A stretch of 64,000 bases of DNA, taken from contig NZ_RXNR01000011.1 in the NCBI RefSeq assembly GCF_003966145.1, positions 27,284 through 91,283 of the forward strand, in the 5' to 3' direction. Position 1 is the stretch's first letter. Every line of letters begins with the position of its first letter. Of this stretch, positions 9,438 through 17,063 are shown piece after piece. The DNA is from Lysinibacillus telephonicus (lineage in GTDB: Bacteria > Bacillota > Bacilli > Bacillales_A > Planococcaceae). Both the position numbers and the translations under genes were made by a program. Below the pieces are notes generated by a model. The model was not told the DNA's origin. It saw nothing but the letters and a program-made list of their open reading frames with translations, and searched no databases.

Positions 9438-10529
9438 ATGAAAATTAAAGCAGCTATTACCCACGCCCAAGGAGAACCCTTTAAAATTGAAGAAGTTGAA
9501 TTAGCAGATCCTAAATCAAACGAGGTGTTAGTAAAAATTGTTGCTTCTGGTGTCTGTCACACAGACGCAGTTGCACGTGATGCAGCAATTGCTCCACTTC
9601 CGGCAGTTCTCGGACACGAAGGCTCTGGAATTGTTGAACGTGTAGGTGAAGGAGTAACAACAATCCAACCTGGGGACCATGTTGTACTATCATTTGCACA
9701 TTGTGGACATTGTGAAAATTGTTTAACAGGCCACCCTACTGTATGTGAAACGTTTAACGACTTGAACTTCGGAGGAATTAATGACGATCATACTCATCGT
9801 TTAAGTCAAGATGGAAAAGACCTTTCAACTTTTTTTGGACAATCATCATTCGGTACTTATGCCATTTCACACGAACGCAATGTCGTGAAAGTAGATAAAG
9901 ATGTAGATTTGGCGTTGCTTGGTCCATTAGGATGTGGTATCCAAACAGGTGCAGGAACAGTGTTAAATAGAATTCAACCCGAATTTGGATCAACAATCGC
10001 AATATATGGAGCAGGAGCAGTTGGATTAAGTGCTATAATGGCTGCGGCTATTGTTGGCTGTAAAACAATAATAGCAGTGGATGTTCATGATAGTCGTTTA
10101 GAACTAGCAAAGAAACTAGGGGCAACGCATACATTTAATGGTTCAAAAGTAGATGTAGTAAAAGAAATAAAAGCAATTACAAATGGCGGCACTCATTATG
10201 CGGTTGATACAACAGGAGTTCCCCCAGTGGTACGGCAATGTTTACAAGCGCTGCGACCACTTGGTACAGCAGCAATTGTTGGTGTAACACCAGAAATGAC
10301 TATAGATGTTCATAATGATTTAATGGCCGAGGGAAAAACAATGATGGGTGTAATTGAGGGCGATGCAGTACCCCGTGTATTTATCCCTCAACTGGTGGAA
10401 TATTATAAAGCAGGCAAGTTTCCATTTGATAAACTAGTAAAATATTTTGAATTCGACCAAATAAACGAAGCATTTGAAGCTTCAAAAAATGGTTCTGTCA
10501 TAAAACCAATTTTAAAAATTCAACAGTAA
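9438..10529 (+). CDS. Zinc-dependent alcohol dehydrogenase (aryl-alcohol type)
   Basis: NAD-dependent medium-chain alcohol dehydrogenase of 363 residues. The catalytic zinc site is seen in SGVCHTDAVARD and GHEGSGIVERVGEGV. The four structural-zinc cysteines are in CGHCENCLTGHPTVC. The NAD motif is IYGAGAVGLSAIMAAAIVG, followed by an acidic end of strand two (AVDVHDSRLELAKKLGA), which favours NAD over NADP. The insert after the structural zinc and the GPLGCGIQTGAG stretch are typical of benzyl/aryl alcohol dehydrogenases. ATG 9438 was chosen because GGAGG lies seven bases upstream; the frame extends 14 codons further without a ribosome site. Confidence 0.9.
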   Translation: MKIKAAITHAQGEPFKIEEVELADPKSNEVLVKIVASGVCHTDAVARDAAIAPLPAVLGHEGSGIVERVGEGVTTIQPGDHVVLSFAHCGHCENCLTGHPTVCETFNDLNFGGINDDHTHRLSQDGKDLSTFFGQSSFGTYAISHERNVVKVDKDVDLALLGPLGCGIQTGAGTVLNRIQPEFGSTIAIYGAGAVGLSAIMAAAIVGCKTIIAVDVHDSRLELAKKLGATHTFNGSKVDVVKEIKAITNGGTHYAVDTTGVPPVVRQCLQALRPLGTAAIVGVTPEMTIDVHNDLMAEGKTMMGVIEGDAVPRVFIPQLVEYYKAGKFPFDKLVKYFEFDQINEAFEASKNGSVIKPILKIQQ

Positions 10530-10547
10530 ATTTTCATAAAGGAAATG

Positions 10548-10590
10548 AAAATGTCGATTTCTCACAAGGCTTGTGGGAAATCGACATTTT
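10548..10590. terminator. Bidirectional terminator
   Basis: A long near-perfect hairpin (AAAATGTCGATTTC facing GAAATCGACATTTT) separates the convergent alcohol dehydrogenase and DUF3006 genes. Confidence 0.9.
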
Positions 10591-10592
10591 TA

Positions 10593-10844
10593 CTAAATTT
10601 TATTTTTATTTTTTAATTCATCAATCATTTTTTCAATACTTGCTTTTTTATTTTTTGTGTCTTCTTTTAGTACTTTGAATGTGTATTTTTCACCATCATC
10701 CGTAATTTGTACAATATCGCCTTCTTTTACTGGTACATCGATTTCTGTACGATGAATAAGGAGCTGATCTATTTCTTCTGGACGTTTCAAAAAGATTGCG
10801 TAGTCTCCTTCAAAGCGGTCTAATGTATAGTTATTGAAGTTCAC
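10593..10844 (-). CDS. DUF3006 family protein
   Basis: An 83-residue protein with the DUF3006 pattern: YTLDRFEGDYAIFLKR, EIDVPVKEGDIVQI and a charged C-terminal helix. It overlaps the end of the ComEC-like lipoprotein gene by 14 bases, implying translational coupling. DUF3006 proteins are commonly found next to secreted ComEC-like metallo-beta-lactamase proteins. The biochemical role is unknown; a small beta-barrel-like fold is suggested by alternating hydrophobic strands. Confidence 0.85.
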   Translation of the reverse strand: MNFNNYTLDRFEGDYAIFLKRPEEIDQLLIHRTEIDVPVKEGDIVQITDDGEKYTFKVLKEDTKNKKASIEKMIDELKNKNKI

Positions 10845-12036
10845 TTACAATTTCCCCTTCCGGATTAATAAGTCTTGCTTCATCGCCTGAATTAAGCCAA
10901 ATTTGTCGACGAGTCCATTGAATGTAACCATTGCCTTCTTTAGCTTCAGGACCACTTGTAATATAAATGGTATCCCCGGGTTGTAATGTAATATTCGGGA
11001 AATTAAAAATTTGATTACCTTCCACTGAAACTAGCTGCCAGTCCATTAAATTCACTGATTCCGTCCCATTATTTTTAATCGCTACAATTTCATCCTCTAC
11101 ATTCTTACTGTCAATTACTACTTCACTAGTACTATTAGTATTTTGCTGAACAATTGAATTAGATGCGCCGATTCCCGTCCACTCATCAGCTAATACTTGA
11201 TATGTATTCCCATTAGTTTTTACTACAATTGTTCCTGATTCGGCTGTACCATAAATTTTGCTATTAACTTTCTTTAAATTATTAATCACTTCAGCATGGG
11301 GATGTCCATAAGAATTATCTTGACCATAGCTCAATATTGCAGCTTCTGGATTTACGGCTTGGATAAAAGGCAAAGAACTACTCGTATTAGAACCATGGTG
11401 CCCTGCCTTAAGGATAGTGGCTTTAACATTTTGAGCTGCCATCAATTTCTTTTCCATGTCAATATCAGCGTCACCCATTAAAAGAAATGAAACTTCTCCA
11501 TATTCAGCTTTTAAAACGATAGACGCTTCATTGTTATCTGAAGCATGTTCATCTGCATGTAGTACTTTTATTGCGACTTCCTCATCTAATTTTATTTCAT
11601 CACCTATTTTAGGTATTATATAAGGAATATTTTTATTGTGAATCGCGTATAGCATTTCCTCATATGTTGCAGATGTATGAGGCTTACCTGAATCAATAAA
11701 ATTATTTATTGAAATTGAGTTTAATACTGATATTAATCCACCAATATGATCTGCATCTGGATGAGTTGCAACAACATAATCCAGATGGTCTATATTTTGA
11801 TTACTCAAATAACTAACAACATCTTCGCCAGCCGATTTCGTTCCTCCATCAACCAGCATCGTTTTACCATTTGGACCTACAATCAAAATTGAATCTCCTT
11901 GTCCAACATCAATAAAATGTACTGACATGGCTTTCCCTGAAATATTATTGGCTGTACTGTGTGTTTGTTCAACCGAACTGCCATCTGAACAAGCAGCTAA
12001 TAAAATGCTTAAAAACAAAATAATTATTTTTTTCAT
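10831..12036 (-). CDS. ComEC/Rec2-like metallo-beta-lactamase-fold lipoprotein with lamin-tail domain
   Basis: A 401-residue exported lipoprotein: the signal ends in the lipobox LAAC at residues 13-16. The metallo-hydrolase domain carries HFIDVGQGDSILI, the metal-binding motif THPDADHIGG and AGHHGSNTS, as in the extracellular nuclease-like domain of ComEC. The C-terminal hundred residues (VEDEIVAIKNNGTESVNLMDWQLVS onward) match a lamin-tail domain, an Ig-like module often found on secreted nucleases. Inference: an extracellular, membrane-anchored DNA-processing enzyme. It is cotranscribed with the DUF3006 gene. Confidence 0.88.
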   Translation of the reverse strand: MKKIIILFLSILLAACSDGSSVEQTHSTANNISGKAMSVHFIDVGQGDSILIVGPNGKTMLVDGGTKSAGEDVVSYLSNQNIDHLDYVVATHPDADHIGGLISVLNSISINNFIDSGKPHTSATYEEMLYAIHNKNIPYIIPKIGDEIKLDEEVAIKVLHADEHASDNNEASIVLKAEYGEVSFLLMGDADIDMEKKLMAAQNVKATILKAGHHGSNTSSSLPFIQAVNPEAAILSYGQDNSYGHPHAEVINNLKKVNSKIYGTAESGTIVVKTNGNTYQVLADEWTGIGASNSIVQQNTNSTSEVVIDSKNVEDEIVAIKNNGTESVNLMDWQLVSVEGNQIFNFPNITLQPGDTIYITSGPEAKEGNGYIQWTRRQIWLNSGDEARLINPEGEIVSELQ

Positions 12037-12060
12037 AGTTTCTATCCTTCATTTCTGAAA

Positions 12061-12088
12061 AAAAAACTCAGGGATCCCTGAGTTTTTT
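12061..12088. terminator. Terminator of hemZ
   Basis: A perfect 20-bp palindrome (AACTCAGGGATCCCTGAGTT) flanked by A and T runs, downstream of hemZ on the minus strand. Confidence 0.92.
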
Positions 12089-12089
12089 A

Positions 12090-13610
12090 TTATTTTTCAA
12101 CAGTGATGCCATTATATAGATCATTTAACATCTCAATCTTTTTCTCTATTGCATCCTCGAATGTCATGATATAGGCAGCTGGATCTTTTGGATTGTGGAA
12201 TTGAGTAATTTTTCCGCTATTTGGATTTACAAATTTAGATGAAGCACCACAGCCAATTCCAAGAATTGTTTGTACTTCTTCCATGATAACAATGTTATAA
12301 ATGCTTTCCTCACCAGGTTTACAGTAACCGACATTCTCTAAATTACCTAAAATATTTTTTTGTCGGTATAAGTAGTATGGTTTGTAGCCATTTTCCTTTG
12401 TCCAATCACTTGCCATATCCATCATTTTTGTTACAGTTTCACGATCTGCAACTTTATACTTATCCTTGTTATGTGTCATTTCAGATGCACGTTTAAAGGA
12501 TAATGTATGAACAGTTAAAGATTCCGGCTGCATTTTTTCCGTTTCATCTAGAGAATGCTGGAATTCTTCAATACCTTCGTTGGGGAGCCCAATAATTAAA
12601 TCCATATTAATATTGTTCATGCCTGAATTTCGCGATAACCAAAACTTATCGATTGTCTCTTGAACCGTATGATGACGACCAATCGCTTTTAATGTTTCGT
12701 CTGTATAAGATTGCGGGTTTACAGAAATACGGTCAATTCCCCATTTCTTAAGGACCGCTATTTTTTCAGGCGTAATTGTATCAGGACGACCTGCTTCTAC
12801 TGTTATTTCCCGAATTTTATCCGGATTTGGAAAAGATTCAAACATCGTTTTATATAGAGCGTCCATTTCATCAGCTTCAATAGAAGTTGGCGTACCTCCA
12901 CCCCAATAAACAGATGTAATATTCATATTGTTTTCCTTTAACCATTTCCCCATTGCACGGATTTCAACATGCAGTCCGTCTATAAATGATTCAACACGAC
13001 CCGCTTTTCGATTGCTTGCAATAGCGTAGGCAGGGAATGTGCAATAAGCACATTTTGTCGGGCAAAATGGAACACCAATATAAACAGAGAGTTCTTTTCC
13101 AATTTCATCGAGATCAGGAATTGTAACTAATTGGCGCTCGACAATCTCACGCATTAAAGCAATTTTAGAATCTGAGATGCGGAAATCCTTCTTTAAAATA
13201 GCAAAAATTTCGCCGTCGCTTAATCCTTCTTTACGGTATTTATGATAAAGCTTAGTTGGGCGAACACCAGTTAAAATTCCCCATTGCTGCGTCATGCCGG
13301 TATATTGCTCAAGTACATCAAGCATAACGTGAGAAAGAGCTCTTTTCATACGAATGCCTTGTTCTTTTTCTGTTCCTTCTGTCTCATAACGGATTGAGTA
13401 AGTACTTGTATATGTTTGACCTTCAGCAACTAATTCACTTGCTGTATGGATGGTAAAATCTTTATCTATAGAATGCTGAAAACGAAAAGAAAGTTCAGCA
13501 TCATCTGAAGTTACAACAATCTTAGAGTCTTCAAAAAATAAATTTGCAATATGATTTAACACACGATTCCAATCTTCTTTAAACAGTTCGTTTACTTCAA
13601 TCTTTTTCAT
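12090..13610 (-). CDS. hemZ: Oxygen-independent coproporphyrinogen III oxidase-like radical SAM enzyme HemZ
   Basis: Radical SAM enzyme of 506 residues, the usual length of Bacillus HemZ, acting in anaerobic haem synthesis on coproporphyrinogen. The iron-sulfur motif is CPTKCAYCTFPAYA (CX3CX2C, about 182-189), followed by SVYWGGGTPTS, the SAM-binding GGTP motif, and MDLIIGLPNE. The long N-terminal region of about 170 residues is typical of HemZ and absent from HemN/HemW. It is a single gene ended by its own terminator. Some HemZ-type proteins have been debated as true oxidases, so the precise reaction is inferred from family. Confidence 0.93.
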   Translation of the reverse strand: MKKIEVNELFKEDWNRVLNHIANLFFEDSKIVVTSDDAELSFRFQHSIDKDFTIHTASELVAEGQTYTSTYSIRYETEGTEKEQGIRMKRALSHVMLDVLEQYTGMTQQWGILTGVRPTKLYHKYRKEGLSDGEIFAILKKDFRISDSKIALMREIVERQLVTIPDLDEIGKELSVYIGVPFCPTKCAYCTFPAYAIASNRKAGRVESFIDGLHVEIRAMGKWLKENNMNITSVYWGGGTPTSIEADEMDALYKTMFESFPNPDKIREITVEAGRPDTITPEKIAVLKKWGIDRISVNPQSYTDETLKAIGRHHTVQETIDKFWLSRNSGMNNINMDLIIGLPNEGIEEFQHSLDETEKMQPESLTVHTLSFKRASEMTHNKDKYKVADRETVTKMMDMASDWTKENGYKPYYLYRQKNILGNLENVGYCKPGEESIYNIVIMEEVQTILGIGCGASSKFVNPNSGKITQFHNPKDPAAYIMTFEDAIEKKIEMLNDLYNGITVEK

Positions 13611-13739
13611 GATTAAACTCTCTTTCCTTAAAAATCTTATTGTTAAATTCCAAACGTTAATTATAGCATTTCATCTTAATATAACAAACCTCTTATGCTT
13701 GCGAGGGTATTTTACGTGATTTTCTGTTTATTTATACGG

Positions 13740-14412
13740 GTTTAAATTTCAGCATTTTTTACGAAGTTCTTACTTATATTTACGGGTGTTTGATTTTTTA
13801 CGCGATTTCACTTCTTATTTACGCGGATTGCTCAATTATTTACGTGATTTTCACTATTTTTTACGCGGTTCTCACTTATATTTACGCGTGTTTGATTTTT
13901 TACGCGATTTCAACACTTATTTACGCGGATTGCTCAATTATTTACGTGATTTTCACTATTTTTTACGCGGTTCTTACTTATATTTACGCGTGTTTGATTT
14001 TTTACGCGATTTCACTTCTTATTTACGCGGATTGCACAATTATTTACGTGATTTTCATTATTTTTTACGCGGTTCTTACTTATATTTACGCGTGTTTGAT
14101 TTTTTACGCGATTTCACTTCTTATTTACGCGGATTGCTCAATTATTTACGTGATTTTCACTATTTTTTACGCGGTTCTCACTTATATTTACGCGTGTTTG
14201 ATTTTTTACGCGATTTCAACACTTATTTACGCGGATTGCTCAATTATTTACGTGATTTTCATTATTTTTTACGCGGTTCTTACTTATATTTACGCGTATT
14301 TGATTTTTTACGCGATTTCACTTCTTATATAAGCAGATTGCACAATTATTTACGTGATTTTCATTACTTTTTACGCGGTTTTCACTTATATTTACGCGTA
14401 TTGAATTTTTAG
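13740..14412. repeat. 102-bp tandem repeat array with 21-bp phased TTTACGCG cores
   Basis: About six copies of a 102-bp unit fill the gap between hemZ and the yheA-like gene. The anchor CGCGATTTC occurs at 13801, 13903, 14005, 14107, 14209 and 14311, exactly 102 apart. Each unit holds five TTTACGYG cores at steps of 21, 21, 21, 21 and 18 bases. Variant bases show a higher-order period of three units (306 bp): copies 1/4, 2/5 and 3/6 resemble each other. Because 102 is divisible by three, long open frames arise through the array, but they have no ribosome site and consist of a repeated 34-residue string, so no gene is called. Confidence 0.95.
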
Positions 14413-14439
14413 CACTTATACTATTTTATTGAATTAAAA

Positions 14440-14468
14440 ATAAAAAAACCACACAAACTTGTGTGGTT
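14440..14468 (-). terminator. Terminator of the yheB-yheA transcript
   Basis: AACCACACAA facing TTGTGTGGTT, with seven T following on the minus strand. Confidence 0.88.
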
Positions 14469-14517
14469 AGAATGAAGACATCTGAACTGTCATTCTTATT
14501 AAATAAAAAAGTATAGA

Positions 14518-14880
14518 TTACAACCCGTCATATAATGATTGAATTGGTTTTACTAAGATGCGATTTACTTCTTCTATTACTTTACTTAGTGCCATTTCTG
14601 CTTCCAGCATTGCTAAAATTTTCGGGCTTTGTTGTGCTAATTGCGCGGCTTTTTGAGCATAAACTAGTTCATCTTCTTGCAATTGTTCACCAGCCATTTG
14701 TTTTTGCTGTAGTTTCATTTGAATATCGCGGAAGTTTGTAAATAAATTTTTAGCCTCTTCATCCGCTCGAACTGCTTCAACAGTTTCCTTTAGCACTTTA
14801 AACTCTTCCGTTTGGCGCAATGTTGCTTCTAACTTGTTAATGTCATTGTAAATGTTAATCAATTGATTACCTACTCTCAT
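14518..14880 (-). CDS. yheA: YlbF/YheA family regulator-like protein
   Basis: A 120-residue all-helical protein of the YlbF/YmcA/YheA family (UPF0342), recognised from MRVGNQLINIYNDINKLEATL and the central FRDIQMKLQQKQMAGEQL. Relatives YlbF and YmcA form complexes that assist RNase Y; YheA itself has no settled function. It is three bases downstream of the DUF445 (YheB-like) gene, the same pairing as in B. subtilis, so the two are an operon ending at the terminator near 14450. Start ATG 14880 lies directly after the yheB stop. Confidence 0.85.
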   Translation of the reverse strand: MRVGNQLINIYNDINKLEATLRQTEEFKVLKETVEAVRADEEAKNLFTNFRDIQMKLQQKQMAGEQLQEDELVYAQKAAQLAQQSPKILAMLEAEMALSKVIEEVNRILVKPIQSLYDGL

Positions 14881-14883
14881 TTT

Positions 14884-16029
14884 TTAATTTAAAACTAAAA
14901 CAATTAAACCTTGAATAATTCCTATTAGACCACCTAAAACAGCACCTAAAATGGTAATCATTTTTAACTCTTTGTTTGCAATATTGATAACAAGTTCTTC
15001 TAATTTTTCTAGTGGGAATGAATCAACTTGTTCTCTTACTACTTCCTGCAAGTTTAAACGATTTAGCACATCTTCAAGTTTGTTTTCAGCTTGTGCAAAA
15101 CCTTTATCGACTAAATTTGGCAACAGATTTGTTTTGACATATTCATTGCCGTCTTGCCAATAATGATTGATTGGTTTGTTCAATCTATCATGGATGGCAA
15201 GCTCTTTTTTCGCGTATGATTGAATATTTTTTAAAATTGGTTCAAAATCAACATCTGTTAAATAATTCATAACAGGCTGCTGTTTAATTTTATCCCATTC
15301 CTGCGAGAAAATGCTAACTAATAAATTTTTTGTTCCAGGTGCATTTAATAGATTTATGATTTCACGTTGAATTTTATTTACTATACTAGATGAATCTCCA
15401 AGGAACATTTGAATCATACCACCAAAAGAACCTTTAGACTCTAAGAAATCATCCATCATATTTTTTATCGTCATCTCACCTTTAGATGAAGTAAAATATT
15501 CTTTTCCTTTTTCTAATATATATGATGCAGCCTCTGGGATTTTTTTATTAATATACTGTTCCATGTTGCTAGGTAAAAGCTGTTCAATCGTCTTTGTAGA
15601 TAATGTATTCTTCATATTTAAAAATTGATCATCAATTATAGTATCCACATTGTTTTCGATTGTTTGCGGCAAATGTTCAAAGCCCGCAAGCTTCAACCAA
15701 TCCAAAATCGTTTTGTCGTTTGTAAATATCATTTTCTCAATTTTTTGTTGAGCAAACGTTAACACGGAGCTGCGAATTTCTTCAGAAAATAATTTTTTCC
15801 GAAAGACTTCAGGTGTTAATAAATAATTTGTAACTGTAACTCCTAATTGTTTAGCGAGCTCTCCGCGCCGTTTGGGGATTAAACCAGGTGTAAATGGCAG
15901 CCGCCAATTTTTTAAATAAATTGCTTTGTATGGTCGAAACAACATTTTTATGGCTAAGAAATTTGTAAAACCACCTATTGCAGCTCCGACGATTGCCATG
16001 AAAATTATTGTAATTACTGCATTCTCCAT
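14884..16029 (-). CDS. yheB: DUF445 membrane protein, YheB-like
   Basis: A 381-residue protein with an N-terminal membrane segment (AVITIIFMAIVGAAIGGFTN) carrying the DUF445 signature NFLAIKMLFRPYK, a long helical extracytoplasmic or cytoplasmic domain, and a C-terminal membrane anchor (MITILGAVLGGLIGIIQGLI). The start was moved to ATG 16029 because AGAGG precedes it; the frame is open for another 29 codons but without a ribosome site, and family length (about 377) agrees. In spore formers YheB is associated with the spore, but its role is not defined. Operon with yheA. Confidence 0.87.
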   Translation of the reverse strand: MENAVITIIFMAIVGAAIGGFTNFLAIKMLFRPYKAIYLKNWRLPFTPGLIPKRRGELAKQLGVTVTNYLLTPEVFRKKLFSEEIRSSVLTFAQQKIEKMIFTNDKTILDWLKLAGFEHLPQTIENNVDTIIDDQFLNMKNTLSTKTIEQLLPSNMEQYINKKIPEAASYILEKGKEYFTSSKGEMTIKNMMDDFLESKGSFGGMIQMFLGDSSSIVNKIQREIINLLNAPGTKNLLVSIFSQEWDKIKQQPVMNYLTDVDFEPILKNIQSYAKKELAIHDRLNKPINHYWQDGNEYVKTNLLPNLVDKGFAQAENKLEDVLNRLNLQEVVREQVDSFPLEKLEELVINIANKELKMITILGAVLGGLIGIIQGLIVLVLN

Positions 16030-16160
16030 ATAATTCCTCTCATTTCTTTCAAACTCTTCCACAATTATAGCAAAGGTATGTAGTCTAAAGATAATGTTAG
16101 CCTTTCTTGCAAACATTTAGTACGATAAATCGTAACTAGAATGTTGCAAGGGGGATTCAA

Positions 16161-16370
16161 ATGATTCAGCACTTTAGCTTCAAACCGTTATATGAAAATA
16201 CGCAATTGCCTGGATGGGCTATATCATTCTACTATAAACAGCAATATTATAATGCAGAGTATAAAAAAGATGGCGGGATTAAGTGGTTGGGTATTACCCC
16301 AGACGCCAATGAAAAAGAAGCAGTAGAAAAAATGGTCCACGAACTAATGCTTTTTCATGTGTATGACTAA
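16161..16370 (+). CDS. yheE: YheE family protein
   Basis: A 69-residue protein (MIQHFSFKPLYENTQLPGW, then FYYKQQYYNAEYKKDGGIKW) matching the small YheE/DUF5342 family of Bacilli. A ribosome site AAGGGGG lies ten bases before the ATG. It is divergent from yheB-yheA, matching the local gene set in B. subtilis. Compact aromatic-rich fold, no signal peptide, function unknown. Confidence 0.8.
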   Translation: MIQHFSFKPLYENTQLPGWAISFYYKQQYYNAEYKKDGGIKWLGITPDANEKEAVEKMVHELMLFHVYD

Positions 16371-16463
16371 AAAGATTGTTTCTAATTATAAGAGCAAGTA
16401 AATAATGTATCACTTATTTTGAATATATTTTAAGTAGGTTATCTTCTCAACAAAATAGATTTT

Positions 16464-16566
16464 CATTCACGCCTCTCATGCCGCAGGAGCCAAAGTGTGA
16501 GATCCAAGTCTGCGATTTTCGATCGCAGACTTGGATCTCACACGTCGGCTGCGGCCAGCGTGAATG
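16464..16566. repeat. Long nested palindrome (about 103 bp) with a 22-bp perfect hairpin core
   Basis: The core is two perfectly complementary 22-base arms (16495-16516 and 16522-16543) around a TTTCG loop. Outside it, GCCGCA pairs with TGCGGC and CATTCACGC pairs with GCGTGAATG, so the whole segment folds into one long interrupted hairpin. It is clearly richer in GC than its AT-rich surroundings and has no coding capacity. It may be a small mobile palindromic element or a recombination hotspot. The rest of the 690-base gap shows only AT-rich DNA and a hairpin at about 16642-16668 with a T tract on the minus strand. Confidence 0.9.
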
Positions 16567-17015
16567 ACCTTAAGTAATATTACATTTTAAATATTCTTTA
16601 GTAGCATTTATATGATATTGATTGCTCTTAAGAAAAAAAGGAATACAAGCAGCTAGTGCTTGTATCCCCATGCTTAAATTATGCGCGTTTAAGCTAAATG
16701 AAAGAAAATTATATACAGGCTTAGGCTATGATTTTATTTGCTGGCGGCTTTTTTGTCATAACCTATACCATAACTTTCTTACATTTTTTGTTATGTCATT
16801 AACATTAGCACAACAAATTTGAATGTCAATAATTTTTAGATAACTGGCAAAGCTATATAGGAAACAGTTAAATATTTAGTCAATCTAAATCTATAACTTT
16901 AACAATCTTATACTTTATAAAATAATCAAAATTTTCTTTTTTATAACGCGTTCACAATTTGTATTTTTAATTAAAATATTTTATCATTGTATTATTCAAT
17001 TATTTTTTTATTATA

Positions 17016-17063
17016 GGAGGTGTACTCTTTGTTCGCTCCCCTCATTTGGGTCGGGAACAAAGA
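17016..17063 (+). promoter_or_regulatory. Shine-Dalgarno sequence separated from ATG by a hairpin
   Basis: AGGAGG ends at 17020 but the next credible ATG is at 17064. Between them CTTTGTTC (17027-17034) pairs perfectly with GAACAAAG (17055-17062), with an inner CCC/GGG pairing. If folded, six bases plus one base remain between the ribosome site and the ATG, close to ideal spacing. Confidence 0.6.

Noticed and set aside
13786..14412. Long open frames of about 208 and 180 codons through the tandem repeat
   Set aside because: The 102-bp period is divisible by three, so any stop-free unit gives a long frame. The products are a repeated 34-residue string with no ribosome site or recognisable domain.
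13740..14412. CRISPR array
   Set aside because: The repeated unit has no unique spacers; the whole 102 bp is repeated and no cas genes are near.
16622..16822. Open frame of 66 codons after the long palindrome
   Set aside because: Starts at a non-ATG codon with no ribosome site, and runs through a hairpin; codon use and composition do not look coding.
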